Notes: a model not told the origin generated them from the letters alone. Shown: positions 40,773-48,522, counted from the stretch's first letter. The stretch is DNA of 64,000 nt from Desulfoscipio geothermicus (GCA_016841645.1 JAENYS010000001.1:186001-250000); one strand, 5' to 3'. Program-made: numbers and translations.

Positions 40773-41447
40773 CTATGAAATCAGTTTCAGCTGGGGCAGG
40801 AAAGCTAAATCCTTTATAATTTGACATTTTGCCTTACACACTTGGTATATCTCCTTGTAATGCGTTCCCTTGTCCACTTCAATGGAAATAATATTTTCAA
40901 TAGCCCGTTCAAGGAATCTAATAGCATCGACGTAAGCCAGTGGCAGATTATCACGCTGTCCAGCTTTTATACTCAAAGTGGAATTCACTAATTTAGAGTA
41001 AGCCATGTAAAGTTTGCCGGCGCTTTGGCTTCCTTGTGATTCAGCAAGTGGTATGAGTTTCGTTAAAATAATATCGGTTTCATCCTTGCGAACTTTCTTC
41101 CCTGTTAATCTTGAATGCCTCCACTCGGCAGTTTGGCGTTCAAGGATAAACTGGCGCATGCGAAAGAATTCTTGAGTAAGTTTCTTTTTAAACTCAACAA
41201 CAGGGCGGCTATTTCTGAGTAGCGTCAATAAAAATGTTGCCTGTTGCTCATTAAGCACATAATACTTAAGAGTTTGACCATGCTCCGATTTAAAATCGGA
41301 GCTTTTGATGTTACCAAAATAACCTATATCACCACGGTATTTGTTTATCATACTCATTACAGATTCATGCTCAATATCGGCACCGTAGGCAATACTAAAA
41401 CTATCTGTAAATAAATCGTTACCCTTAACAACTACCAATTCGTTCAT
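40773..41447 (-). CDS. Rha-family phage regulatory protein
   Basis: 224 residues. The N-terminus has the Rha domain (DSFSIAYGADIEHESVMSMI, IKSSDFKSEHGQTLKYYVLN and EQQATFLLTLLRNSRPVVEF). This domain is found in phage anti-repressors and host-interference proteins. A C-terminal helical region follows. AGGAGG lies before the ATG. It sits inside the structural gene block, which is unusual for a regulator, with a terminator and RNA structures upstream. Confidence 0.85.
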   Translation of the reverse strand: MNELVVVKGNDLFTDSFSIAYGADIEHESVMSMINKYRGDIGYFGNIKSSDFKSEHGQTLKYYVLNEQQATFLLTLLRNSRPVVEFKKKLTQEFFRMRQFILERQTAEWRHSRLTGKKVRKDETDIILTKLIPLAESQGSQSAGKLYMAYSKLVNSTLSIKAGQRDNLPLAYVDAIRFLERAIENIISIEVDKGTHYKEIYQVCKAKCQIIKDLAFLPQLKLIS

Positions 41448-41491
41448 TAAATTATCCTCCTGTTTTTATTACCCCCGTTTAAAACAAAAAC

Positions 41492-41554
41492 CACCTAAAC
41501 AGGGACACCGGAGGTCAAAGCGTCCCGTTCGTCTCGCGAAAGCTAGTTTAGGTG
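41492..41554 (+). ncRNA. Compact multi-stem RNA element
   Basis: Outer stem CACCTAAAC (41492-41500) pairs with GTTTAGGTG (41546-41554). Inside it GGGAC (41502-41506) pairs with GTCCC (41522-41526), with ACC/GGT stacked in its loop (41507-41515), and a second short stem TTCG/CGAA (41528-41531, 41537-41540) follows. This is a three-way junction of about 63 bases between Rha and a small plus-strand gene. I do not recognise a known class. Confidence 0.45.
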
Positions 41555-41564
41555 TAAATTTGGC

Positions 41565-41588
41565 AAAAGAAAAACGCCATGTTGGCGT
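41565..41588 (-). terminator. Terminator facing the minus-strand tail genes
   Basis: ACGCCA and TGGCGT with a 3-base loop (41574-41588). On the minus strand the second arm is followed by U-rich TTTTCTTTT. It would stop transcripts coming from the tail genes before Rha. Confidence 0.75.
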
Positions 41589-41615
41589 CATTAATCGACA
41601 TTATTTTTCAAAGGC

Positions 41616-41674
41616 GCACCTCCCTTCTTGTCGAAATAGTAATTGTCCAGGTTACCATTTCAAGGAAGGGAGGT
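41616..41674 (+). promoter_or_regulatory. Inverted repeat covering a ribosome site
   Basis: CACCTCCCTTCTTG (about 41617-41630) pairs with CAAGGAAGGGAGGTG (41661-41675), with one bulged base. The second arm contains the GGGAGGTG ribosome site of the plus-strand gene at 41686. Folding would hide the site. The same bases could also be coding in a longer frame from TTG 41560. Confidence 0.5.
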
Positions 41675-41685
41675 GGAAAATTAAA

Positions 41686-41871
41686 ATGTTTGACGCAGAA
41701 TCCAAAATACAAGCCTTATATGGCGAAGCGTTAAAGTCCATTAATAAAAATGTAGCTCAGCTTACCCCGCAAGACGTATGGAAAGCCATGTATCACATTC
41801 TTGTGCAACTTGAGAAAGAGAATATTGAGTTAAGAAATCAGATTAAGAAGTTAACCGAAAAAGTTAACTAA
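41686..41871 (+). CDS. Small plus-strand coiled-coil protein
   Basis: 61 residues from ATG 41686 (MFDAESKIQALYGEALKSIN), ending with a leucine-rich charged helix (ILVQLEKENIELRNQIKKL). A GGGAGGTG lies 10-12 bases upstream inside an inverted repeat. A longer frame from TTG 41560 adds a C-x4-C-x2-H type stretch. It overlaps the next minus-strand gene by 8 bases at the 3' end. Confidence 0.55.
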   Translation: MFDAESKIQALYGEALKSINKNVAQLTPQDVWKAMYHILVQLEKENIELRNQIKKLTEKVN

Positions 41872-42094
41872 TTTTACTTAAGAAAACTTTAATTGTGGCA
41901 GGCTGCGGTTCTGGGTTTGAAAACACAACTTCATTTGGACCTAAAAGGCAATCGTAGCCTTTCTCCACATCCACGTGCAATAGTCCTTTTGTTGTAGTGC
42001 CCCCATTAATCCAAACATCTACGGGTTTATAACCATTGGGAACTGATATAGATTTGGGTATGCCGCAACCTTCAACAGTAATAATGCCGTCCAT
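41864..42094 (-). CDS. Small phage protein near tail genes
   Basis: 76 residues, beta-rich (GIITVEGCGIPKSISVPNGY, KGLLHVDVEKGYDC). Follows the tail assembly genes. No family recognised. Confidence 0.5.
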   Translation of the reverse strand: MDGIITVEGCGIPKSISVPNGYKPVDVWINGGTTTKGLLHVDVEKGYDCLLGPNEVVFSNPEPQPATIKVFLSKIS

Positions 42095-42100
42095 CTTTTT

Positions 42101-42424
42101 TCACCTTCTTTCCGGTACCTTTAGCCCTTTCGCCTTAGCCGCCTGTACTAGGGAATCCAAATCGTCACGTTTAGCTTCCTGTTTTTCATAACTCTTGCGT
42201 TTAGGCCGTTTCCCAATAAATTGATCCACCTTAAAGGCCTTGCTGCCCTTCTTGCGGTGCAGATTGGCTGTAAGTGCTGAAAGTTGTGCTACCGGATAGG
42301 AATCCTCCCACCAATCCTGCTGCTTCTGGTGAAATACTTCTTTGGTGATGTCGTACAGCTGCATGGGCGTGAACTCAGCCAGGTCAGCACGTTTCCAACC
42401 GCACTCCCGGCCGAGTAGCGCCAA
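42101..42424 (-). CDS. Tail assembly chaperone, downstream (GT-like) part
   Basis: 107 residues from a TTG. The frame is open upstream of this start (VGWITAEVLALLGRECGWKR) back into the end of the preceding gene. That is the layout of lambda gpG/gpT-type chaperones made by a -1 frameshift. It is basic and Lys/Arg-rich in the second half (KVDQFIGKRPKRKSYEKQEA). It lies between tail-tube-like genes and the tape measure, as expected. Confidence 0.65.
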   Translation of the reverse strand: MALLGRECGWKRADLAEFTPMQLYDITKEVFHQKQQDWWEDSYPVAQLSALTANLHRKKGSKAFKVDQFIGKRPKRKSYEKQEAKRDDLDSLVQAAKAKGLKVPERR

Positions 42425-42444
42425 TACCTCAGCTGTAATCCAGC

Positions 42445-42786
42445 CTACATCTTGCCCTTCGTGCCTGCTTGAACCAGAGCTATCAGACCCGGCAGCAGAC
42501 GTTTCAGGGCGAAAAAATGGAGGTCTATAAAGGCCTTGCCTAGCTCTTCAATTTCGGAAAGATACGCTTCCCGGATATCCTCTTTCGTGATCCCCGGGAA
42601 TATCTCAGGAATGTGCTTATAAAGGATGCCAGTAATTGCTTCCATTGCACCCTGTGACGATTCGGCTTTAAATATTGCATCCAGGCTGTCGCTTAGTCCA
42701 ACGGCCAGGGCTTCCAGTTCTTTGATTTTGCGCTCGGTGACTGTAATTTTTTTACCCGCTATCTCAACTTCCTTAGTACGTGGCAT
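42445..42786 (-). CDS. Tail assembly chaperone, upstream (G-like) part
   Basis: 113 residues, helical and acidic (KIKELEALAVGLSDSLDAIF, AYLSEIEELGKAFIDLHFFAL). It ends at a TAG (42445-42447) while the -1 frame continues open into the next gene, so a fused longer product is likely. It follows the tail-tube-like gene by 4 bases. Confidence 0.65.
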   Translation of the reverse strand: MPRTKEVEIAGKKITVTERKIKELEALAVGLSDSLDAIFKAESSQGAMEAITGILYKHIPEIFPGITKEDIREAYLSEIEELGKAFIDLHFFALKRLLPGLIALVQAGTKGKM

Positions 42787-42790
42787 AGAT

Positions 42791-43441
42791 CTAATCCTCC
42801 CTATAAAAAATCGGCCCCTGCCCGTAGAAGCCGATTGTTTCCTCGATTATTTTCCCAATCTCATTAGAAATACTGTCTTCGTTAACAATTGCAAACCCCT
42901 CATAGCGCACATCGTTGCCTGTATCAGTATAGAGCACCAGAATGATTTCCTGCCCCAAATCCCGGAGCCAGTCAGCGTCAACCCAATACGCCTTTGCGGT
43001 TGCCACAAAGCTGTTCATTGACTGATTTTTCTCCCGCCATCCGCCGGACACATACCGTGTGGCATCGCGGGTGTCGCTAACCTGTTCCAGCGCCCAGTTA
43101 AAGCAGCCGCCTACCTGATGCATCTGTAGGTACTTGCCGCTGACCGTTACAGCCCCGGCCGGTGGATCGCCAAACACCACAACCCCGCCGGCATGCTCTA
43201 TGGTGTATCCGGATGAAACAACAGCCCCGGCAACCTTTACAGTTACGTCGTAACCCTTTGACCAGTACCGCATGCTTGGGTCAGCAATAGTAAACCGAGT
43301 CCCGGTGATATCAGCCGTGGTTGAGGCGTCTGTAAAATCATAAATACCGTTTGCCGCCGGATCAGAGCCAACCAGATCGCATGCAAATACTTGATCAGGC
43401 GTTGGTGCGAATATGCCACCTATGCTACCGCGAATAGTCAA
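42791..43441 (-). CDS. Tail-tube-like protein with inserted domain (copy 3)
   Basis: 216 residues. Start MTIRGSIGGIFAPTPDQVFA and end GFYGQGPIFYRED frame a domain similar to the two genes upstream. A middle insert with YDFTDASTTADITGTRFTIA and EHAGGVVVFGDPPAGAV looks like an Ig-like or hydrolase-like fold. It resembles the 43447-44055 gene along its length. Confidence 0.65.
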   Translation of the reverse strand: MTIRGSIGGIFAPTPDQVFACDLVGSDPAANGIYDFTDASTTADITGTRFTIADPSMRYWSKGYDVTVKVAGAVVSSGYTIEHAGGVVVFGDPPAGAVTVSGKYLQMHQVGGCFNWALEQVSDTRDATRYVSGGWREKNQSMNSFVATAKAYWVDADWLRDLGQEIILVLYTDTGNDVRYEGFAIVNEDSISNEIGKIIEETIGFYGQGPIFYRED

Positions 43442-43446
43442 CTACA

Positions 43447-44055
43447 TCACCCCCGATAGTAGATTGGTCCATCCCCGGTAAACTCTATATCCTCTTTAAT
43501 TAGCTCGTTGACATCAGTAGTGATACCGTCACTGTTAAAAATGGCGTATCCCTCGTATGCTACCGGGCCAGTCTCGTTGATATATAAAACAATAATAACT
43601 TCCTCATCCAACGCCTGAAAAAATTGATCATCACCCCAGTAAGCTTCCGCGCTTCCACTAAAACCAAGCAAGGCAGCATCATATTCTCGCCAATCGCCTG
43701 ATGCAAATGTGGTTTTTTCTTGTGTATCAAGGGTAATATCCAGAGACCAGTTAAACATGCTCCCAGCCTGGGCCACTGTCACATAATTGCCGCTAACCGT
43801 TATTACGTCAGTTATGAGTTGGGCATCATCAAACACCACTACCCCGCCGGCATATTCCAGGTGGAAACCGGTAGTAATGGCAACATCATTTTTCTTGACC
43901 GTAACGTCAGTGTTTTTATCCCAATACCGCTTAGCATCATTTGTTATTGTAAACCTTTTTAAGGTGGCATCCGCTGTGGTAGCTTCATCCGTAAAAACAA
44001 TAGGCGCATCTGACGTTTGCACGTAGACAGCGCCTAGTTTACCATGTAAAGCCAA
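43447..44055 (-). CDS. Tail-tube-like protein with inserted domain (copy 2)
   Basis: 202 residues. Start MALHGKLGAVYVQTSD, middle EYAGGVVVFDDAQLI and NWSLDITLDTQEKTTFASGD, end GDGPIYYRG. The framework aligns with the short 130-residue gene upstream, and about 65 residues more lie between the MALxGK start and the NWSLD segment. It is a close relative of the 42791-43441 gene. Confidence 0.65.
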   Translation of the reverse strand: MALHGKLGAVYVQTSDAPIVFTDEATTADATLKRFTITNDAKRYWDKNTDVTVKKNDVAITTGFHLEYAGGVVVFDDAQLITDVITVSGNYVTVAQAGSMFNWSLDITLDTQEKTTFASGDWREYDAALLGFSGSAEAYWGDDQFFQALDEEVIIVLYINETGPVAYEGYAIFNSDGITTDVNELIKEDIEFTGDGPIYYRG

Positions 44056-44068
44056 CTATATCACCGCC

Positions 44069-44461
44069 TTAAGCCGCTACTGTCGGAGTTAGTGCGCCGG
44101 TGCCCTGAAATTCAAACGACACGGATATTTTGTCATTGACTGGGGTTTCTACGCCAATACTGGTTACAAGAGCGCTTCCGGCGTATTTATTGGTGGCATT
44201 CAGGCGAAATTCTAAGTCTAATGCTGCGCCATTTAGCCATGCCTGCTGAATGGCGTTTTGGCCGTTGGTGTCGCTCATTTTCCAGTTACCTTCCGCGCTA
44301 CCGGACCATTCCTTTAAGCCGGCAATGAATTCTTTCCACCCAGCACTGTCGAAGTTGGTGCTTTCTGGGGTGTCCGCACCCAGGTCTAAGGACCAATTAG
44401 ACAATTCTACCACCTTGTTAGCGCCGATATAAACGCCACCATCTTTACCTGTTAATGCCAT
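44069..44461 (-). CDS. Tail tube protein, short form (copy 1)
   Basis: 130 residues: MALTGKDGGVYIGANKVVEL, NWSLDLGADTPESTNFDS and FEFQGTGALTPTVAA. It matches small phage tail tube proteins in length and position. It lacks the insert of the two later copies. It is separated from the lectin-like gene by a terminator, so it may be expressed separately at high level. Confidence 0.75.
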   Translation of the reverse strand: MALTGKDGGVYIGANKVVELSNWSLDLGADTPESTNFDSAGWKEFIAGLKEWSGSAEGNWKMSDTNGQNAIQQAWLNGAALDLEFRLNATNKYAGSALVTSIGVETPVNDKISVSFEFQGTGALTPTVAA

Positions 44462-44490
44462 TTATACATTCCTCCTTTTGAAATTAAGAA

Positions 44491-44510
44491 AACCGCCCCT
44501 ATGGACGGTT
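44491..44510 (-). terminator. Terminator between variable protein and tail tube genes
   Basis: AACCGTCC and its partner (44491-44510) form a stem followed by TTTTC on the minus strand. The 155 bases at 44462-44617 otherwise hold no gene. It is AT-rich after the variable region. Confidence 0.7.
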
Positions 44511-44617
44511 TATATTTCTAAAAGTATCTTCTATACATTTCTCGCCTGCGTATTTATCCAGTTAAGAATTTTGCTATTTCTTACACAACTATCGCTACTC
44601 CGTTAGTTTCTTATATA

Positions 44618-45805
44618 TTACAAAACAAAAGCCGCGCGAAACCCCAGAGAGTGATTCGAGTGCGCCCGCTCGTAGTCCAAGATCAGACAGAACACCCCGG
44701 CGCTGGACGTGCCGTACCAGTAGCCGCCGCGAAAGGGGAGACGCTCGCCTACGTTGCGCATGTAGTGATTGTCTCCACCATGATCCCCGTCGATTGGAGC
44801 TATAGCTAATAGTTTAGCAAGGTTTGGCACAGTAACACCAGCTGCAGTAGCAGTGGTTTTAAAGGTGTTACTCGCATAAGTTGAACCATCTGATTGATTC
44901 ACCACAGCTGTATTGATTTCAATGCTGCCGCTGCCATCGGCATTGGTGGCGTTATATTTCAAAGTGTCGGCGGTGCCAGGGTCCACCAGTGTGCCATCTT
45001 GGAGCATAGCTTTCCACTCTGTGCTGACGGCAGATTGGTCTTTAGTGTTATCGGCGGCATTATTGTCGACCAGTATCTGAATCTCGCCGTCCACCAGGCG
45101 TAGGCCGCCTACCCATTCATGGACGTTGCCATTTAAATCATAGATGCCGAAGGGGCTGCCATCGTGGGACCAGGCAACCGGTCCGGAACCTGTAAGGACA
45201 CGTCCAATATATTTTGTGCCGCTGGAATCATAGTAGTAGCTAGGGATGCCTTTCTCGCTGGTAATGGCGTAATCTTTTCCATATGAGTTGTTGCCGCGCG
45301 GCCAAAAGCCTTGTTTCTTGCACCAGAGTGCTACAGCAGCCCACTCCGGATTAGTCATCAGATGCCAACCTGCACCTTTTTGACTACAAGCCGCTAAAGC
45401 CGCATCATAGTCAATGTATGTCTTGGGGTCTTGATACTTTAAACTAATTGCCCTAGCGTCAGCGCCAGAACCGGACACAAAACATTGATATTTTGCAATG
45501 TGGATTTGCGGTTTAATTGAACCGTTAACAATAAACGCTGGATGAGCTTTTTCTATCCCTCCGGTTAGCAAATCCGCCTCTGTCTGTAACGGGAAAACTA
45601 CCATAACAGAGGGGTTGTCCTGGTCATCGAACAACACAGTATTGCGCCCGAAACTGGCATCCAATACCCTGTCGCGCCAAGATCGTTTTTCTCCCGCATC
45701 AGTTATAACCCCATCATGTAAAAATCGCTCTGTTAGAGCGATCTCAATTTCATGAATATCTTTTAAAAGTTGGCCCTGGGTATATGGTCCACTAATATAT
45801 TGCAT
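44618..45805 (-). CDS. Lectin/FGE-fold variable protein (DGR target)
   Basis: 395 residues. The N-terminal part (about 1-130) is a phage attachment-like segment. The rest has the formylglycine-generating-enzyme/C-type-lectin fold: GAGWHLMTNPEWAAVALWCK, FGIYDLNGNVHEWVGGLRL and a C-terminus with GERLPFRGGYWYGTSSAGVF and then LGFRAAFVL. This last pattern is typical of diversity-generating retroelement (DGR) variable proteins, where the last 40-45 codons are rewritten through a template RNA. It would bind a receptor on phage or host. It overlaps the gene upstream by one base. No reverse transcriptase, template repeat or Avd is visible in the window. Confidence 0.85.
   Translation of the reverse strand: MQYISGPYTQGQLLKDIHEIEIALTERFLHDGVITDAGEKRSWRDRVLDASFGRNTVLFDDQDNPSVMVVFPLQTEADLLTGGIEKAHPAFIVNGSIKPQIHIAKYQCFVSGSGADARAISLKYQDPKTYIDYDAALAACSQKGAGWHLMTNPEWAAVALWCKKQGFWPRGNNSYGKDYAITSEKGIPSYYYDSSGTKYIGRVLTGSGPVAWSHDGSPFGIYDLNGNVHEWVGGLRLVDGEIQILVDNNAADNTKDQSAVSTEWKAMLQDGTLVDPGTADTLKYNATNADGSGSIEINTAVVNQSDGSTYASNTFKTTATAAGVTVPNLAKLLAIAPIDGDHGGDNHYMRNVGERLPFRGGYWYGTSSAGVFCLILDYERAHSNHSLGFRAAFVL
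44621..44749 (-). repeat. Probable DGR variable region
   Basis: The last 43 codons (GERLPFRG ... FRAAFVL). Conserved spots alternate with codons such as TAC, GGC, TCC and GAC that could derive from template AAC or AAT codons. The GC-rich end (GGGTTTCGCGCGGC) is like the initiation-of-mutagenic-homing end. No second copy was seen in the window. Confidence 0.65.
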
Positions 45806-46020
45806 TAAATCATCTCCTCCTCAGCTGCAGGCACTTCCGGTAGCGGAAACTTGTCCGCGAAGTTCCGGCGCAAATCCGCTTCAAAAACAGGCAGATATGA
45901 CTGAGCCTGTACTTGCCCACCTTTTACTGACGTTTGTCCTTGTAAATCAACACCTTCGTCTATAAAGTCTACCTGAATGGTTATAGTGCCATCTTGGTTA
46001 TCAATAATAGTATTAATCAT
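45805..46020 (-). CDS. Small phage protein upstream of variable protein
   Basis: 71 residues, acidic end (LPEVPAAEEEMI), with a beta-rich start (TIIDNQDGTITIQVDFIDEG). Its stop overlaps the start of the variable protein (ATGA type), so they are translationally coupled. It may help in assembly or attachment of that protein. Confidence 0.6.
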   Translation of the reverse strand: MINTIIDNQDGTITIQVDFIDEGVDLQGQTSVKGGQVQAQSYLPVFEADLRRNFADKFPLPEVPAAEEEMI

Positions 46021-46025
46021 AAACT

Positions 46026-46511
46026 TTACACCTCCGTAACCGACACTTTTAAACTTACTCCCTCCGAGATACCGTAAATAGAAACTGCTATAGCAGGGTT
46101 AAAAAGTATTATGACCATTGCACCAGGTTCAATTGGGTCCCCGTTTTGTTGTGTCACATTTGATGCCCCAATTCTCATACGAAGTATGGGGTCTTCATTT
46201 TTAATTTTTAAATACCGACGATTCGCCTTGGTAGACGCTCCAGCAAATAACTCAGCAGCTGTAGCAGTTACTGTTTTGCTTCCAGTGACAAGAGAGTTGT
46301 TTACAGCTTCTATACTCCCCGTTAGCTCGGCACTGACTTTCGCCTTACCATCGTCAGTACCCTTTTGAAAAACAAAAACTCCGCCCTCTGTTTTGACTAC
46401 GTTGGCGGAGGCCATTAACCATTCGTCAAGGTTTGGATCGTGGAATGCTGGCGTTTTGACATTGTTCTGGTCATAATTCAAGGTTTTATCATATTTTTGG
46501 CCGGCTGCCAA
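46026..46511 (-). CDS. Phage structural protein, unknown
   Basis: 161 residues, beta-rich (LRMRIGASNVTQQNGDPIEP, GAMVIILFNPAIAVSIYGIS). It lies between tail terminator and the variable protein. No clear family; a head-tail or tail decoration role is inferred. Confidence 0.5.
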   Translation of the reverse strand: MAAGQKYDKTLNYDQNNVKTPAFHDPNLDEWLMASANVVKTEGGVFVFQKGTDDGKAKVSAELTGSIEAVNNSLVTGSKTVTATAAELFAGASTKANRRYLKIKNEDPILRMRIGASNVTQQNGDPIEPGAMVIILFNPAIAVSIYGISEGVSLKVSVTEV

Positions 46512-46517
46512 TTAAGC

Positions 46518-46901
46518 TCACCTCTCTTTAATAACAGTAAAGTTAACCACCCATTCATTGCGGTTATTTGCATCCCGCCCAAGGCTTTCCGGGCTTTGGT
46601 TTGCCCTTACCAATAAATAACGAGTTGTACCGATAACTTGCTCGGTCAACCCGTGAAGTTTGGTTATTACACTTTCGATTTTTACCCGGCCTGCCGCGTA
46701 GCTTTTATTGCGCACTTTCACCTGCAACCCTGGATATTCGCCATTCCAGTGCAGGTCAGGCGGTGATCCAGCGTATTCAAATAAAGCAGTGCAGTTATCT
46801 GGTTGGTCGGGAAGTAATCCCTTAAACATATCCACCCCAACCGTACCAACACCTTCGGTTTGAAGGTGTGATACTATATCATCAAGCAGCATACATATCA
46901 C
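46518..46901 (-). CDS. Tail terminator protein (minor capsid 3-like)
   Basis: 127 residues with LLDDIVSHLQTEGVGTVGVD, FEYAGSPPDLHWNGEYPGLQ and VKVRNKSYAAGRVKIESVIT, as in tail terminator/minor capsid proteins of SPP1-like phages. It caps the tail tube. Its start overlaps the gene before it by 4 bases. Confidence 0.75.
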   Translation of the reverse strand: MICMLLDDIVSHLQTEGVGTVGVDMFKGLLPDQPDNCTALFEYAGSPPDLHWNGEYPGLQVKVRNKSYAAGRVKIESVITKLHGLTEQVIGTTRYLLVRANQSPESLGRDANNRNEWVVNFTVIKER

Positions 46902-47239
46902 CTCGCATTATGCAAAGCACGACGAACGCGGTCATTGGCCAGGCGAACTACTTTCTGTTTGTTCCGGTTGAATGGGTTCTCGAGATATTTAGGTTTCCCG
47001 TCTGTGTGGCGCAAAGACAAATCCTCATGCTGCTTAACAGCATACGGCGTATTGTAGCTTATATACACCGAATCCTCTTGCAGCGCATCGGTTACAGCTC
47101 CCGACCGCCTTAGAGTACCAGTGTCAATAGGCGTCTCATCGATGGACTCAGTTAAAATATGCTCGGCCCCATCATGCATTGCTTGCATAGCTGTCTCTTT
47201 AATTAGTTTTTCCGCCTCCCTGCCGCGCCATCTTAACAT
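46898..47239 (-). CDS. HK97 gp10-like / minor capsid protein 2-like
   Basis: 113 residues: TPIDTGTLRRSGAVTDALQE and NTPYAVKQHEDLSLRHTDGK with NPFNRN near the end. This matches the head-tail joining family that includes HK97 gp10 (PYAxxxHE motif). It follows the head closure gene with one shared base. Confidence 0.8.
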   Translation of the reverse strand: MLRWRGREAEKLIKETAMQAMHDGAEHILTESIDETPIDTGTLRRSGAVTDALQEDSVYISYNTPYAVKQHEDLSLRHTDGKPKYLENPFNRNKQKVVRLANDRVRRALHNAR

Positions 47240-47535
47240 TATACTGCCACCTCTCTAAACATCACATTGCCGCTCAAATCAGGTATTTCACTTACAGCGA
47301 TAACAGGCCAGTCCCTGCCCCCATAGGTCAATATGTCATCGGGCTGTATGTTTTCAACGCAAAATACTTCTGATTCGCTGATTACTTCTTTACCCTGCCT
47401 ATCTCGCACTAACCGGCGACGTCCTTCCCAACGAACCGATATATCTACCGAAGCAGCAAATTCAGGTTCGCCATATTCATTATTTCCAGTTTTCCGTTTC
47501 CATGTTGCTGTTTGATTAAGATAACATGTAATCAT
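47239..47535 (-). CDS. Head closure / minor capsid protein 1-like
   Basis: 98 residues: ATWKRKTGNNEYGEPEFAAS, ISVRWEGRRRLVRD and DILTYGGRDWPVIAVSEIPD. This matches the minor capsid protein family that closes the portal after packaging. It overlaps both neighbours. Confidence 0.7.
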   Translation of the reverse strand: MITCYLNQTATWKRKTGNNEYGEPEFAASVDISVRWEGRRRLVRDRQGKEVISESEVFCVENIQPDDILTYGGRDWPVIAVSEIPDLSGNVMFREVAV

Positions 47536-48080
47536 GTAATCCCCACCACCCCAGCAAGGAACGGCTTAAGTAACTCATATGCATCTGGACATAAGCCAAA
47601 TCCTTTCCGCTTTGCTTGAACTATGGCCTGAACACTATATTCGTTTGCACGACCCACCGAACCACCAACAATACCTAGTGCATGCTGTCTTTCCCGGTGC
47701 AGCTCGTATTCAGTGTAGGCAAGGCGAAATAAGGCTTCCTCACAACAGGCATCCTTCACTGCTTGGGGTACTTCTGTTTCACACCATAGACTACCATCCC
47801 AAACTAGCTCTACATTGCCGATATAGTTCAAGCCGCCAATTGCCCGCTTGTCCACCACATAACAGCGCGGGAAGGCTAGCGCCTGGTCAGCTAACTTTTT
47901 GCGGCCTTTCAGAAACTGTCGGTCAATCGCCTTTGTCGCCTGAATAAGTGCCCGGGCCTTATCATCTGCACTAGCTCCCGTCCAGGCTGTCATATGTAAA
48001 CGGTCATCAAAATAGGTATCAGTGTTATCAAGGCTAATATATGAATTAGTGCCAACTACGATCTCTGATGGCATTATCAC
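47532..48080 (-). CDS. Head-tail adaptor (DnaT-like connector)
   Basis: 182 residues: VVGTNSYISLDNTDTYFDDR, LIQATKAIDRQFLKGRK and ACCEEALFRLAYTEYEL. This is the family annotated as DnaT-like single-strand binding protein, which in phages serves as head completion adaptor (gp15-like). It follows the small 121-residue protein by about 39 bases with a weak hairpin. Confidence 0.8.
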   Translation of the reverse strand: MIMPSEIVVGTNSYISLDNTDTYFDDRLHMTAWTGASADDKARALIQATKAIDRQFLKGRKKLADQALAFPRCYVVDKRAIGGLNYIGNVELVWDGSLWCETEVPQAVKDACCEEALFRLAYTEYELHRERQHALGIVGGSVGRANEYSVQAIVQAKRKGFGLCPDAYELLKPFLAGVVGIT

Positions 48081-48119
48081 TCACCCCTTGTGGGACAGGG
48101 GAGCATGGCTCCCCTGGTT

Positions 48120-48485
48120 TTATACCCGGATATATTCGATATAAGCATAACCAGCCAGTCCTGCGGCTGCACCAGTTGCCATGCTCACAGTTAGGTACTG
48201 GTCAGACTCCCACAACTTTGCACGCTTTCCATCAGTGCCAGCCTCGGCAAAAGCCCCGGTGGCACTGTGTACGTCCTGGCCATCAATCAAATTATCAGCA
48301 CTGGTCTCGCCATCAGCCGCAATACCGGCATCGACAGTACAGGCCGCAGTAGCTATGGTGGTCACATTCAGAATAAGCTTAGTAACAATAATATCTGCAC
48401 CCTCTGGATTAGCCAGGGAAAGAATGCCGCCATCCGTATCTGCGGCGGCAAGGGCTACTTTATATGCTCCGCTCTGTGCGCTCAT
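48120..48485 (-). CDS. Phage head protein, unknown (decoration candidate)
   Basis: 121 residues, Ala/Gly-rich and beta-like (TTIATAACTVDAGIAADG, LTVSMATGAAAGLAGYAYIE). It lies in the head block after the beta-helix protein. It could be a capsid decoration or head fibre base. Confidence 0.5.
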   Translation of the reverse strand: MSAQSGAYKVALAAADTDGGILSLANPEGADIIVTKLILNVTTIATAACTVDAGIAADGETSADNLIDGQDVHSATGAFAEAGTDGKRAKLWESDQYLTVSMATGAAAGLAGYAYIEYIRV

Positions 48486-48522
48486 AGTGCTCTCCTTTCA
48501 GATTAGCCATATAGGCAATTAA

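Noticed and set aside
41492-41554. Hammerhead-like ribozyme
   Set aside because: A GAAA segment follows one stem, but the CUGANGA core is absent on both strands.
44462-44617. Search for a DGR template repeat or Avd/RT gene next to the variable protein
   Set aside because: No copy of the C-terminal 43 codons and no YxDD-type reverse transcriptase motif was found by eye in the window.
48090-48116. Hairpin GGGGAGC/GCTCCCC as terminator in head operon
   Set aside because: No U-run on the minus strand; it may only stabilise the message.
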